Origin: Plotosus lineatus
Lineage: Eukaryota > Chordata > Actinopteri > Siluriformes > Plotosidae
Reading direction: 5' to 3'
Assembly (NCBI GenBank): GCA_024760905.1
Contig: CM045731.1
Span: 15,505,001-15,569,000, forward strand
DNA length: 64,000 bases
Shown here: positions 11,144 through 22,989 of the stretch, piece by piece
Layout: each line of letters opens with the position of its first letter
Numbering within the stretch: position 1 is the stretch's first letter
The notes under the pieces: model-generated
Told to the model about the DNA's origin: nothing
The model's input: only the letters and a program-made list of their open reading frames with translations
Databases searched by the model: none
Made by a program: the position numbers and the translations under genes

Positions 11144-12689
11144 TAGTCTTTCTCAAAAAATTAGCATATTGAGATAAAGTTCATTATTTTCTGTAATGTA
11201 CTGATAAAAATTAAACTTTCATATATTTTAGATTCATTGCACACCAACTGAAATATTTCAGGTCTTTAATATTGATGATTTTTGCATACAGCTCATGAAA
11301 ACCCAAAATTCCTATCGCAAAAAATTAGCATATCATGAAAAGGTACTCTAAGTGAGCTATTAACCTAATCATCTGAATGAAAAAATTAACTCTAAACACC
11401 TGCAAAAGATTCCTGAGGCTTTTAAAAACTCCCAGCCTGGTTCATTACTCAAAACCGCAATCATGGGTAAGACTGCGGACCTGACTGCTGTCCAGAAGGC
11501 CATCATTGACACCCTCAAGCAAGAGGGTAAGACACAGAAAGAAATCTCTGAGTGAATAGGCTGTTCCCAGAGTGCTGTATCAAGGAACCTCAGTGAGACG
11601 TCTGTGGGAAGGAAAAGGTACGGCAGAAAACGCTGCACAACCAGAAGAGGTGACCGGACCCTAAGGAAGATTGTGGAGAAGGGCCGATTCCAGACCTTGG
11701 GGGACCTGTGGAAGCAGTGGACTGGGCTACAGGTGCCGCATTCCCCAGGTCAAGCCACTTTTGAACCAGAAACAGCGACAGAAGCGCCTGACCTGGGCCA
11801 CAGAGAAGCAGCACTGGACTGTTGCTCAGCGGTCCAACGTACTTTTTTCGGATTAAAGCAAATTTTGCATGTCATTCGGAAATCAAGGTGCCAGAGTCTG
11901 GAGGAAGACTGGGGAGAAGGAATTGCCAAAATGCCTGAAGTCCGGTGTGAAGTACCCACAGTCAGTGATGGTCTGGAGTGCCATGTCAGCTGCTGGTGTT
12001 GGTCCACTGTGTTTTATCAAGAGCAGGGTCAATGCAGCTAGCTATCAGGAGATTTTGGAGCACTTCATGCTTCCATCTGCTGAAAAGCTTTATGGAGATG
12101 AAGATTTCATTTTTCAGCACGACCTGGCACCTGCTCACAGTGCCAAAACCACTGGGAAATGGTTTACTGACCATGGTATTACTGGGCTCAATTGGCCTGC
12201 CAACTCTCCTGACCTGAAGCTCATAGAGAATCTGTGGGATATTGTGAAGAGAAAGTTGAGAGACGCCAAACCCAACACTGTGGATGAGCTTACGGCCGCT
12301 ATCGAAGCATCCTGGGCCTCCATAACACCTCGGCAGTGCCACAGGCTGATTGGCTCCATGCCACGCCGCATTGAAGCAGTCATTTCTGCAAAAGGATTCC
12401 CGACCAAGTATTGAGTGCATAACTGAGCATAATTATTTGAAGGTTGACTTTTTTTGTATTAAAAGCACTTTTTTAATTGGTCGGATGAAATATGCAAATT
12501 TTTTGAGATGGGGATTTTTGGTTTTTCTTTACTTTTTTGCCAACATTATCAATATTAAAACAATAAAAGGCCTGAACTACTTCAGTTGTGTGTAATGAAT
12601 CTAAACTATATGAAAGTCTAATGTTTATCAGTACATTACAGAAAATAATGAACTTTATCACAATATGCTAATTTTTTTAGAAGGACGAG
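11143..12689 (+). mobile_element. Tc1/mariner element, copy 2
   Basis: A 1547-bp element flanked by TA at 11141-11142 and 12690-12691. Inverted ends are CTAGTCTTTCTC on the left and CTCGTCCTTCT on the right read in reverse. The inner part of the left end repeats the element's 'aaaaaattagcatat' motif. This is the best preserved of the three copies in overall structure. Confidence 0.94.
11463..12414 (+). pseudogene. Tc1 transposase pseudogene, copy 2
   Basis: It runs from ATG (11463) to a C-terminus ending FPTKY and TGA (12412-12414). The total of 952 nt is not a multiple of three. Breaks: a TGA at 11553-11555 inside the N-terminal DNA-binding helix region (CGA in copies 1 and 3), the shared deletion and frame change near 11724, and a TAA at 11854-11856 directly after the first catalytic Asp of FSD. 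NPIENLW reads KLIENLW, keeping the Glu. About 62 missing bases would bring it to roughly 337 residues, near the usual Tc1 length. Nonfunctional. Confidence 0.92.
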
Positions 12690-12705
12690 TATACATATAT
12701 ACACA

Positions 12706-13050
12706 GGCGCAGTGGTGGTCTAGTGCTGGATCGCTGATCCAAAGGTTGGGGGTTCGAGTCCCACTCTCCACAAGGTTGTCACTGTCCCCCCCAGTGCTGC
12801 GAACTTGGATATCAAAGGCGGGCCATGTCGCTCACTGTCTATGGTGAGAGGCATGTAAAAGAACCATTGCTGACTTTCGTAAAGAGTAGGCTGTAAAGTC
12901 GTCAGCGTGTTTCTGTCCCTTGCTAAAAGGGGTGTGACAGGAAGGGCATCCGACGTAAAAACCTCTGCCAAATCAAACGTGCGAATCGGATGATTTGCTG
13001 TGGTGACTCCCGAGTAAAAGGGAAAAATGCCGAAAGGAAGACAGACAGAC

Positions 13051-13051
<1 letters not shown>
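12706..13051 (+). mobile_element. SINE-I copy 2
   Basis: Full element in forward orientation: the head 'ggcgcagtggtggtctagtg', box B-like ggttcgagtcccactc near 12750, the body 'gacaggaagggcatccgacg' near 12936, and the tail 'gatttgctgtggtgactccc' near 12990. It ends in (GACA) and TA repeats. Confidence 0.88.

Positions 13052-13103
<52 letters not shown>
13052..13103. repeat. (TA)n microsatellite
   Basis: TA array after the SINE tail. Confidence 0.95.
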
Positions 13104-13104
<1 letters not shown>

Positions 13105-13376
13105 TCACTCATTGATTATTTATTAGATGATCTGTTGATTCATTGACGTCTGTTTGTTGACTGGTTCATTCAGTAATTCATTTAGATTGACTGATTGGTT
13201 CATTGGTTGGTTATTTGAGTTGTTGATTGATTAATTAAAAGGTTAGTTGGTTTATTTTATTGGTTTGGCTGGTTGGTTAATTGAGTTTTTGATAACATTA
13301 TTGAATGATTGGTTGATTAATTGAGCCATTAACAGAACCCCACTTAAATGTAAAAAAAAAAAAAAAAAAAAAAAAA
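13104..13376. repeat. Degenerate TTGATT/TTGGTT simple tract plus poly(A)
   Basis: Cryptically repetitive 'gattgattggttgattaatt'-type sequence, closed by an A-run at 13353-13376. Confidence 0.75.
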
Positions 13377-13379
13377 GTT

Positions 13380-14450
13380 TAACTATTGACGAGAGAGGAC
13401 ATTGATCTGTTATACTTCTGCATCATGATCACAGAAAAGCTATAGCCAATTCCAACAGATAATGGGTGAGAGGAGGTGGAGTTATGTCCACTTAAGCATT
13501 TTATTGCAAGGTGACGGTGATCACCACTGAGCCACCGTGGCTGTGTAATAATGTACAATCAATTCTTTATTTAATTGAAAAACTGTGATTAACACTTCAT
13601 TCCCCAGCAAAGTACAAAATCTGTGTTTATTATTTCTCATTAGGGTACAAGTCCAAATCCAAACACAACGTTTCCTCGCCAGTGTTTTGTCCTTCTCTCT
13701 CAAATTTTCTTGAATTCAGTCCGTTAATCAGCATACGCAGTGCCACAGCAACTTCAGCCTGTTTGTTTGTTTGTTTGTTTGTTTATTTGTTTGTTTGTTT
13801 ATTTATTTATTTAGAGTGCGTTGTTGTGGAGGGCAGAAGGAACAGCTCTTACATAAGCACATGCCTCTAAAAATAATCCAACTTTATTACTGCCACAACC
13901 ATCTCCTCAGTAACGTGCCTTTGGAGCAATATTAAAAAAAAGATTGTAGGAAAATAGAAAGGGTTTTTTCTTCAACCGTACGATCTCGGAATACCAACCG
14001 GGTCGTCTGAGAGAAGAGGGATAGAGGCATCATTGTTTTATTTCTCATCTGTGTTAGCATTGATGGAAGGCGCAGTGTCTTCAGAACGACATTCAAAGAA
14101 TCAAATTCACCTTTCTTCTGTTCTGTGGCTTTTATTATAAGGGCAAAAATGATACTTTATTAAACAAATACTATGATATTAATATTAATATAATTTTATA
14201 AAATAATTCACTTATGTAAAGTGTGAGTTCATGCCCTGAGTAATCTGTGACTGAGAGCCTACTGGCCTAGCCCTCAGGGAGGAAGTCATGACACCACGCA
14301 CACAAGCGACACCACATAGTCATTGGCTTCTGTGATCATACATCTGATTGAGTGTGTAGCGTTTTCCTCCAGGTGTGTTTAGTAGCTTGGAAAAGTTCCC
14401 CTCACCCTCTCAGGTTGCTAGTGATCAGAGTAGTAGTACAAAACAGGTGA
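13380..14450. other. No gene recognised; (TTTG)n at 13760-13812
   Basis: Short open frames only. A TTTG/TTTA tetranucleotide array lies at 13760-13812. No exon-like or RNA-like feature is visible. Confidence 0.5.
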
Positions 14451-14479
14451 TCATTAATTAATTTATTAATAGATTGATT

Positions 14480-14700
14480 TACCAGGTGGCGACGTGGAAA
14501 CCCATGCAAACATGGGGAGAACCATTCAAACTGTACACAAACACCCGAGCGTTGGGTGATTCAAACCCAGGAGTATGAATCATGTGTGTGTGTTTGGTGA
14601 GCTATTCAGGGTGTACCCTGCCTTCACCTACTGTCAGCAATAAGCTCCAGAAGCCCCACGACTCTAATAGGATGAAGTGGCTCACCAAATGAGTGGATGA
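14480..14700 (-). mobile_element. Old SINE-III fragments
   Basis: Degenerate pieces of a widespread fish repeat: 'ggaaacccatgcaaacatgggga' with the box B-like 'gattcaaacccaggag' in minus orientation, then a forward piece 'gctattcagggtgtaccctg'. Borders are blurred by age. Confidence 0.6.
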
Positions 14701-14942
14701 GTAGGAGGTGGAAAAGCATGTGTACACACTGTTTGTTAGACAAGGACACACAGCAACGCTCACTAAATTACTCGATGGTTTGATTGATTAACAGCTTTTG
14801 CCATTGACACGGGCAAATTTAATTTGGCATTTTACAGGATGTTGGTTAGAACGTACAACTTTCACACCGTAAGGATAATGGCCGAGATTCAAAATTCACC
14901 CCTCTTGCTGTGCGGCAACAGTGATAACCATTGAGTCACTGA

Positions 14943-14988
14943 CCCCCAATCCCAAACCCCCCCCCCAAAACCCCCCCCCCCAACCCCC
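14943..14988 (-). other. C-run tract; G-quadruplex candidate on minus strand
   Basis: Runs of 4-12 C separated by A's give at least four long G-tracts on the minus strand. Confidence 0.7.
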
Positions 14989-14999
14989 GAGTCCATGCC

Positions 15000-15915
15000 A
15001 TTCTTTCTGACTTCTGGGCAAATCCGCTTGAAAACAGCAATTCAGCATTTTTCAAGGACACCTGGTACATTTTCTCTGTTGGTAAATTAGCCACAATGGA
15101 TTTGGACACGCCCTAAATGCGCTCATACCACACACTTGACGTTTCATTCCAATATCGTTCTGTGTACCAGTACGGATTGCACTGATACCAGGATGAAACA
15201 CCAGAGTGCTATCAGCTCTGTCTCTGTTATTGCGATTGTACCCATACATGCTGGTGTTTAGGACAGTAGAGATATTAGTGGATAGGATTCATCCTGCTGC
15301 TTGAACATTAGGAGAAGTCTGTTAGCTCTCATGCTGTGCAGTTCAAGTGTGATTCTCCGACACAAGGCTGACAGAAAGCTTTTCAGTCACGGCTTTGGTA
15401 TTGAGGCTGTCCATCAACTCTCTTTAGTGATTGATGTCTCTAACTATCATTCCTCTGATACAGATACAAGTGGGACAAATGGGTGTGAATGGAATGAGCG
15501 CAGCACGGAAATGGTGTGTGAAACCGATGAAATTCTCCTTCATGCAGTATAAATCAGGAAACGTTCTCGTTCATGGTTGGCGCTATTTCTGTATCAAGAT
15601 GTTGAACGAAGACACTGGCCATTTTCCATCATTTGATCAGTAAGGTTTCAGCACGTAGGAGATCAGTCTTTAGGCCCACATGTGCTCCCATTGCATACAA
15701 AGATCAAGATGTCAGTTTCAAACAGTGTAATCAACCGGATTCACATGCGTATGTCATTAGAGTCATCTGAGATTGGCGCCAGCTTCCTTGCGACCCTAAT
15801 TACGATTAAGTGGTTCAAAAAATGAATTAATAAATTTATGTCAGTATCTGTGTTAAGCATTACATCCACTAGGTGGCAGTTCAGACATAAACTTGACGGC
15901 GGTAAAGGAAATCGT
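15000..15915. other. No gene recognised
   Basis: No exon-like or domain-like frame. The piece near 15770-15830 ('ttgcgaccctaattacgatt') resembles the end of a SINE-III copy. Confidence 0.45.
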
Positions 15916-15919
15916 AATA

Positions 15920-16186
15920 CAGGGATCCCTCGCTACTTCGCACTTCAATTCATGCAGCCTCAGTGCATCGCATTTTTTTTTTTTTTAATATTCATAAAAT
16001 TAAAAAATAAGGAAATTAAGGAAGAATAGAGGAAAAAGTTACGGAAAATGCCGCCAAACAAGGCAAATTATTATGCAAAAAAAACAAACCTACGTCAATC
16101 CGGGGGGGTTGATCCTACTTTGCAGAATTCGGTGGTTGCGGGGGGGATCTCCGTCCCAATTAACAGCAGAAAGTGAGGGATCCCTG
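15920..16186. mobile_element. 267-bp TA-flanked MITE
   Basis: TA at 15918-15919 and 16187-16188 bounds inverted ends CAGGGATCCCTCGCTACTT and CAGGGATCCCTCACTTTCT. A TA duplication with CAGGG ends fits a nonautonomous Tc1/mariner-like (pogo-type) element. There is no coding capacity. Confidence 0.85.
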
Positions 16187-16189
16187 TAA

Positions 16190-16560
16190 TGCACTTTATT
16201 CAGAAACAAGAAAACATGGTAGGTGATAGTGGCGGACTGTGAGGCCATGAAATAATTAACATGTCGGCTCTCTGTGTCCTGTTTTTCCTGTGTCCACTTT
16301 TCAGCATGACCCACGACCCTAAACTACAAATTAACTCCAGTCGTGCTCTATCTGCTAACTATATTTAAAACAAAACTCTTCTGGAAATTCTGAGTGGCAC
16401 ATCGGCATGGCAGGTGACTATCAACCGGGAGATCGTGAGGTTTTGTGATTTGGAGTCCATGGATGCTATTTGGCCAAACTCTCACTTTAGGAAAGGATGG
16501 CGTACTTTCACCTTTTGGTCACTTACTGTGATCATCAACCAGGCATGGGCTTGTGCAAAC
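16190..16560. other. No gene recognised
   Basis: Between the MITE and the hAT remnant. No recognisable feature. Confidence 0.45.
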
Positions 16561-16614
16561 TCCTGCATACAAGGGGGCTAATGGCAATTTCCCTCAGAGT
16601 GTGTTGGGTTGCCC

Positions 16615-16990
16615 CTAAATGTGCACACATGGTTTGATAGTGTTACCATCAACTTTGTAGTCTGGTTGATACGTGGTGAGGTTCAGCTTCATGCAGGTGT
16701 TTAGGCTTCCATTTATTGCACATGACCACAGGTTGGTCTTGATGCTTTTCAGGTGTGAGAAGGACTGCTCTCGTGCGCATGTGGAGCCAAACATGGTCAA
16801 TACGACAGGACTCACAAGCTGCAGTGTTTATGTGACAGGAAGCACGTCCCAAGTTTTGGCAATCAGCTGGTCTGCGGGTTGAAGTTTTTTCATTCTGTCC
16901 ATTTGTGTTTTGCTTGCCAGCTCTGCTTGGGTTCTTGCACATGAGCTGATCAAAATGAGGGAAATGTACCTCTTTACCCAAAAACAACTG
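16615..16990 (-). pseudogene. hAT transposase C-terminal remnant
   Basis: The minus-strand frame contains TMFGSTCAREQSFSHLKSIK followed by TTYQPDY. This matches the usual end of hAT transposases, where the C-terminal dimerisation region carries an 'ST..CE..FS.MK..K' core. The flanking frame from about 16987 is shifted. Only about 110-130 residues can be traced. The 5' terminus of the parent element may be the inverted-end-like sequence at about 17275-17311 (minus: CAGGGATCGGGAACCTATGG). Internal sequence and the other end are lost. Confidence 0.7.
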
Positions 16991-17274
16991 GCAAAGGCTG
17001 TTGCATATAATCCAATAAAATTAGAGTTTCAAGGTATCAGCACCACCCACACACTAGAATACAGAAAGGATTGGCTCTCCACTGCGCGCCGCAGCGAAAA
17101 GTAGCATTGAAAATAGATATATAGATTGAAATGCATGAGATTTATTTATTTTTTTTGTTTTATTTGATGGCTTTTTTCTTTATTTTTATTTAAAAGACAG
17201 CGAAATTATGTATTAGTTATTCTGTTATGTAAGGCCACCTGATTTATCTGAGAGCCAGATGCAGTCATCAAAAG

Positions 17275-17311
17275 AGCCGCGTCTGGCTCGCGAGCCATAG
17301 GTTCCCGATCC
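17275..17311 (-). repeat. hAT terminal sequence
   Basis: The minus strand reads CAGGGATCGGGAACCTATGG and then gctcgcgagcc, a form typical of hAT termini. Its distance and orientation fit the transposase remnant at 16615-16990. Confidence 0.65.
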
Positions 17312-19065
17312 CTGGATTAGTTGATAGGGTGGTGATGTCTGACAGGTGGGAATTGAATGATTAAATGATTACAACTAAATTGAGTAATGGGAGAACAAGT
17401 AAAAAGAGTAGAGCACAATTCGCATCACAAACACATTAAAATGGATGTCATGTTAACATCAAAGTAAACTGATGTTAAAAACTGAGATATTTTATTTTTG
17501 CCAGGTTTCTTAACCATCTCCCTCAACACCAGGCATATTTCTGTACTGATCTTTTTCACCTTATAATACATTTATAATAATATTATGAGTCCATAAATCA
17601 CTTTTGACTCCTGCTGTCACCAGAGAACCTATAAAAATGGAGTTCGTCCTTAAGACTTATTAGTGTGATAACCTTTGGAAGAAAATTTCATCAGATAACC
17701 AAATTTTGGTGAATGGGTCCAATAAAGTGGGATTGAATATGGATTACCTTGAGCTGGTTTCAAGGTCACGGGGCCACTTTTTTTTTTTTGTATATTTGAC
17801 TTGGCAAGAATAGTTAGTGTGATGACCTTTAAAGGAAAATGCCAAATTTCAAGGAGGGTTCCCCTCAGAAAATTCCCGCTTAGGATCGTATATGGGTCAA
17901 CTTGACTTTATTTCAAGGTCATAGGGTGCTATTTTTTTAATATAATAGGATCACCAAATTTGTTGCATGGGTTGCCCTTAAGGAGTTCTTGAGTGAGATT
18001 ATGGGCCACTTTTCATAGGGATCTGTGGCAGGAGTGGCAGCACCTCTGTTGTCTGTTTTTCTTGAGACAGCAGTTTACCCTATAGAGTTGCAGTATAGAG
18101 TCATATTATGGTTGCCAGTTATAACATTCTAACGTAGTCCTGGACTGATTTTGGGAATTTTTGTCCTTGACTCAAAACAATGGGAAAATATGGCTGAGTT
18201 TGGAAAGTCTTGACAGAATCGTATTAGTTTCCTCTATACCGACTCATATCTTTCTTGGTTTATATGGTCACATGGTCTGTTTTTGTTTTCCTCATTCCTT
18301 CTGCTTTACTCTTTGCTCTGATCTCATCTCATACTTTTCCTTTGAGTGTCCGGTGGCAGAAGTGCCGACTGTGTCCAAATAGATCCCTTAATAATAATCA
18401 TCCTTTCTCCTCTGCCACCCAGACTCTCTCTTTCTATCTCTCCCTCTCTGTAATGATTATCAGGTCCCCTGTTCCTCACCGCTACTGCAGAGTCATGCAT
18501 TCCTAATGCATTGTTGCAGACAGTGGTGTGCATCTTTCACAACCCCTCGTTTCTCCATCCATCTTCTTGTCGTGTGTGTATTTATTTTACATACATAACC
18601 CTCATATACAGAGTACAGCCACTTTATTTGATTGTAAAGAACAAGCCCAGTGATGAGATGAGATGTGATATAAAGATGTCCCAGTGTCTCACACACTCTT
18701 ATGCTCTCACCCTGTGAGTATCGTAAATGGCTGTTTTGTATCTACAATCAAACTGTCACACAATGTTTTATGGGCTGCAACCCGAGAGCAGGCTAGGGAG
18801 CAGGGGTAGGGGGGTTATAACAAAATGGATTAGCACGATGTCGCTGCTGGACCTGCTTCTACTTTTCTACTGGGCGGTGGTATTAATAATGCATCACCAT
18901 CACATAAAGTACCAGCATCCACATACAGATAAAATGTCTATATCAAATGTGTACGCTTCAACGTGAGCTTGGTGACCAATCTGGTTTCCACCTCCACTCA
19001 GACCCGTGCACCCCAACATCACACCAATCAGCATCCTAGAAAAAAAAAAATTTCTGCCACCAGTC
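17312..19065. other. No gene recognised; diverged repeats with AAGGTCA motifs
   Basis: Region 17640-18010 has repeated phrases such as 'tttcaaggtcacgggg' and 'tttcaaggtcataggg', which suggest a diverged repeat. Otherwise I see no exon or RNA gene. Confidence 0.45.
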
Positions 19066-19069
19066 TCAC

Positions 19070-19420
19070 ACTCACTCTTTAGCTAACTCACCCTCTCACT
19101 CTCACACACCGTCACTCACTCATACTCTCACACGCACTTTCTAACTCACTCAGTCTCACTCACTCTCAGACTCTCACTCACTCGCACACTCTCTCTCACA
19201 ATCTCTCTCACTCATTCTCTCACACTCATTCTAACGTTCTCAGTCACTCACTCTTTGACACTTATACTCTCTTTTACTCTCTCATTCACACTTCTGCTCA
19301 CTCATACTCACTAACTCACTCCATCACTCAATCTCTCACTCCATCTCTCACTCTCTCACACTCTCTCACTTTCTCATACTCACTCACTTACACTCACTCA
19401 TTCACTCTTTCACTTTAATT

Positions 19421-19462
<42 letters not shown>

Positions 19463-22400
19463 CTCTCTCACTCTGTCTCACTCACTCCCTCATTCACTCA
19501 CACACTGTCAATTTCTCACTCACACTGGCTCACTCACTCACCTATTCTCATACTCCCTCACTCACTCACTCACACTCATTCATGGTCTGTCTCACTCGCT
19601 CACTCACAGTCTCTGACTCTGTCACTCACTCATACTCTCTCCATTGTTTGTAACGAGTCGGAATTTCCGACTTTTGTCGGATTTCAGCAAAATTGTTGGA
19701 TAAAGTCGGATTTTTGTTATTTTATGCCGTTTTGTGATTTTTTTTTTTTTTCCGTCGAATTTAAAAAAAATATATATCACCCTCTCACACTCTCAAAATT
19801 CACACTCTCAAATTCACACACTTTCACTCACACACACACACACACTCTCACTCACTCATACTCTGTCACGCACTCTTTCGATCGCTCTCTCACACACTCT
19901 CACTCACGCTCATACTCTCTATCTCTCTCTCTAATTCTCTCGTTTACTGACACACTCTCAGTCTCTCACTTTCACTCACTCACACATCCTCTCACACTCG
20001 TGCACTCTCACTCACTCACACTAACTCACACACTCTCACAATCTCTCACTTTCACTCTCGAACTCTCTCTCTCACACACACACTCACTCTCTTTAACTGT
20101 CACACTCTCAATCTCGCACCTTCTCTCTGTCACTTTCTCACTCTCTCTCGCACACTCACACACTCTCTCCCTTACACTCATGAACACACTCACTCGCACA
20201 TCCACACTCACTTGGTCACTCAGTCACTCACATTCTTTCACACACTCTCACGCACTGTCCCACTCATACTAACTCACACACTCTTTCACTTTCACTCACT
20301 CTCTCACAATCACTCTCCAACTCTCACTCAATGTCACTCTCATGCTCTCATTCACTCACACTCTCTCAGACATTCTCACTCTCACTGTCACACACTCAGT
20401 CATGCATGCACTAACACTCACACACTCACTCATTCACCTACTCGCACTAACTCACACACTCTCTCAATCTCTCACTTTCACTCTCTCACTTGCTTATTCA
20501 CCCAGACACTCACTATCTCAATGTCTCGTTCACTCTCTCTCGCACTCTCACTCATGCACTCTTTCTCACTCACTCTCTCACTCATTCTGTCACTCATGCT
20601 TTCACCCATTCACACACACTCACTCACTCATGCACTCTCACTCAAACACACACACTGACAGTCTCACTCTTTCTCTCATGTGATCACACTTGTGCACTCA
20701 CTCTCACACTCTTTCACTCATACTCTCACACACTCTCACTTTCTCACTTTCACTCTCTCACTCTCATTCCCTCACTCACACACTCTTACTCTCTCTAATT
20801 CAATCACATTCTCTCTCTATCAATCTCTCACTCACTCACTTGCTCATTCCCTCTTTCTCGCTCACTCGCACACTCTTTCAGTCACTCACTCTCACTTTGA
20901 CTCTTTCTCAATCACTCTCTCTCACTCATGCAATCTTGCACTTGTGCACTCAGTCTCTCACTCATTCATACCATCTCACTAGCACACACACACTTTCACT
21001 CACTCACACGCTCACCCACTCATATTCACATACTCACTCATACTTTCAATCACTCACTTATTCACACACTTTCACTCTCACCCTCTCGCTAACAGACACT
21101 CACTCATGCACTCATACACACACTGACAGTCTCACTCTTTCTCTTATGTACTCACACTCATGCACAGTCTCATTCTCTCAGTCATGTACTCACTCACACA
21201 CTCAATCACTCACTTTCTCTCACCCATTTACACAATCTCACTAATTCAGACCATGTCACTAGCTCACTCACACACTCTTTCACTATCACCCACTATCATT
21301 CACTTACACTCATGCCCTGACAATCTCACTCTCTTTCTCTCTCTCACACAAACTATCACTCATTCACACTCACTCACACAATTTCACTTGCTCACTCTCG
21401 CTCACACTCGCTCACAATCACACCCACCCACTCTCACTCACTCTCAATCCGTCTGGAGACTCACTTACTCACTCACTCACACACTCACTCACTCACTCAC
21501 ACACTTACTTACTCATGCATTCACTCTCTCTCTTTATTACTCACTCTGTCACTCATGCTTTCTGTCACACACTCTTAATCTCTCACTCACTCTCTTACTT
21601 TTACTCTCGAACTCCCACTCACCCTCTCTCACTCATGCTCTCACGTACTCTCACTCGCACACTAACTTATCCTCACTTTCACTCTCACATGCCCTCACTC
21701 ACTCACACTCACACACTCAGATACTCTCAGTCTCTCTAGAGACTCACTCACTCACTCACATTCACTCACTCTCTCTCTCACACACACACACACACACTCG
21801 CTGTCTCTCTAGAGACTCTCTCACTCACATTCACTCACTCACTCTCACACATGCACTCACTCTCTCATACTCTCTTCCTCTCTAACTCTCTCACACTCCT
21901 CTCAATTTGATTCACTCATTATCACACACTCACATTTTCTCTCACTCACTCACTCGCTCATATTCACACCCTCTAACTCACTCTCTCTCACTTTTGCTCT
22001 CTCACTAACTCACCCACACACTCTTTCACTAGCTCACTCACTCACACACTGTCTCACACACATACTCTCTCAATCTCTTTCTTTCTCACTCACACTCTCT
22101 AAATCACTCTCAATGCTCTCACACACTCTCTCTCTCACTATCACACTCTGTCTCCCGCTCACAGTCTCTCTCTAACTCACTCACACTCTAAAATCATTCT
22201 CACATGCTCTCACACTCTCACTCACAATCACACACTCAATGTCTCTTGTTCACAGTTTCTCACTCACTCTTTTACACTTAATCTCTCCCAGTCACTGACT
22301 CTCTCACACTCTTTCACTCACTCGTTCACAGTCACATTGTCTGGCACTCACTCACACACTCTCTCACGCTGTCAATCTCACTTTCTAACTTGCTCACACT

Positions 22401-22878
22401 TTCACTTTCACTCACTCACTCAATCACTTTCACTCACTCACTCTCACACACTCACTCTCAATCGTACTCACACTTTTTCTCACTCCCTACCTTGCTAACA
22501 TTCTTTCATTCACTCACACAGTCACTCTCTCACTCACTAACTTACATACACTCACTCACTCTCTTAATCTCTCACTCACGCAGACTCTCACTTGATCTCA
22601 ATTACTCTCTCTCAATCTCTCTCTCACTCTATAACTCACACTCTCATTCACTCACAGTCTCACTTACACACTCAGTCTCACTTTCACTCACACATGCACT
22701 TTCTCCCTCACTCACTCACTATTTCACTCTGTCAAACTCTAACTCTCTCACTCACACACTCTTGCACACCCTTCTTACTTGCACCCTCACACTTCTCTCC
22801 TCTCACTATCTAACTCACTCACTTTTTCAGTCCCTAACACACTCTCAATAACCCTCTCTAACTCACTCACTCACTCTG
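19070..22878. repeat. 3.8-kb CTCA/CTCT simple-sequence tract
   Basis: Nearly 4 kb of imperfect CACTCT/CTCACA repeats on the + strand with very little G, including pure CA at about 19424-19460. The only clear break is 19650-19795, an AT-rich piece with 'gtcggaatttccgac'. Several long open frames rich in Ser, Leu, Thr and His arise only from the repeat. Confidence 0.95.
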
Positions 22879-22985
22879 GGAGAACATGCAAATTTTTCAC
22901 TACGATACATGAGCCTGTGATGAATCTAGGGCTTTCTTGCTGTGAGGTGGATGTGCAAACTACTACGCCACCATGTTGCCATAAG
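22876..22985 (-). mobile_element. SINE-III fragment
   Basis: Minus-strand head and box region: 'gggagaacatgcaaat' and 'cttgctgtgaggtggatgtgc', ending at a tRNA-like head (gccaccatgttgcc). Confidence 0.65.
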
Positions 22986-22989
22986 AATG

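Noticed and set aside
12706..12780. tRNA gene-like head with B box
   Set aside because: It is the head of a repeated SINE followed by a LINE-like tail; no complete cloverleaf with a standard acceptor end was recognised.
19724..22851. Many Ser/Leu/Thr/His open frames of 100-240 codons
   Set aside because: They are readings of CTCACT repeats in every frame; no start context, splice structure or domain.
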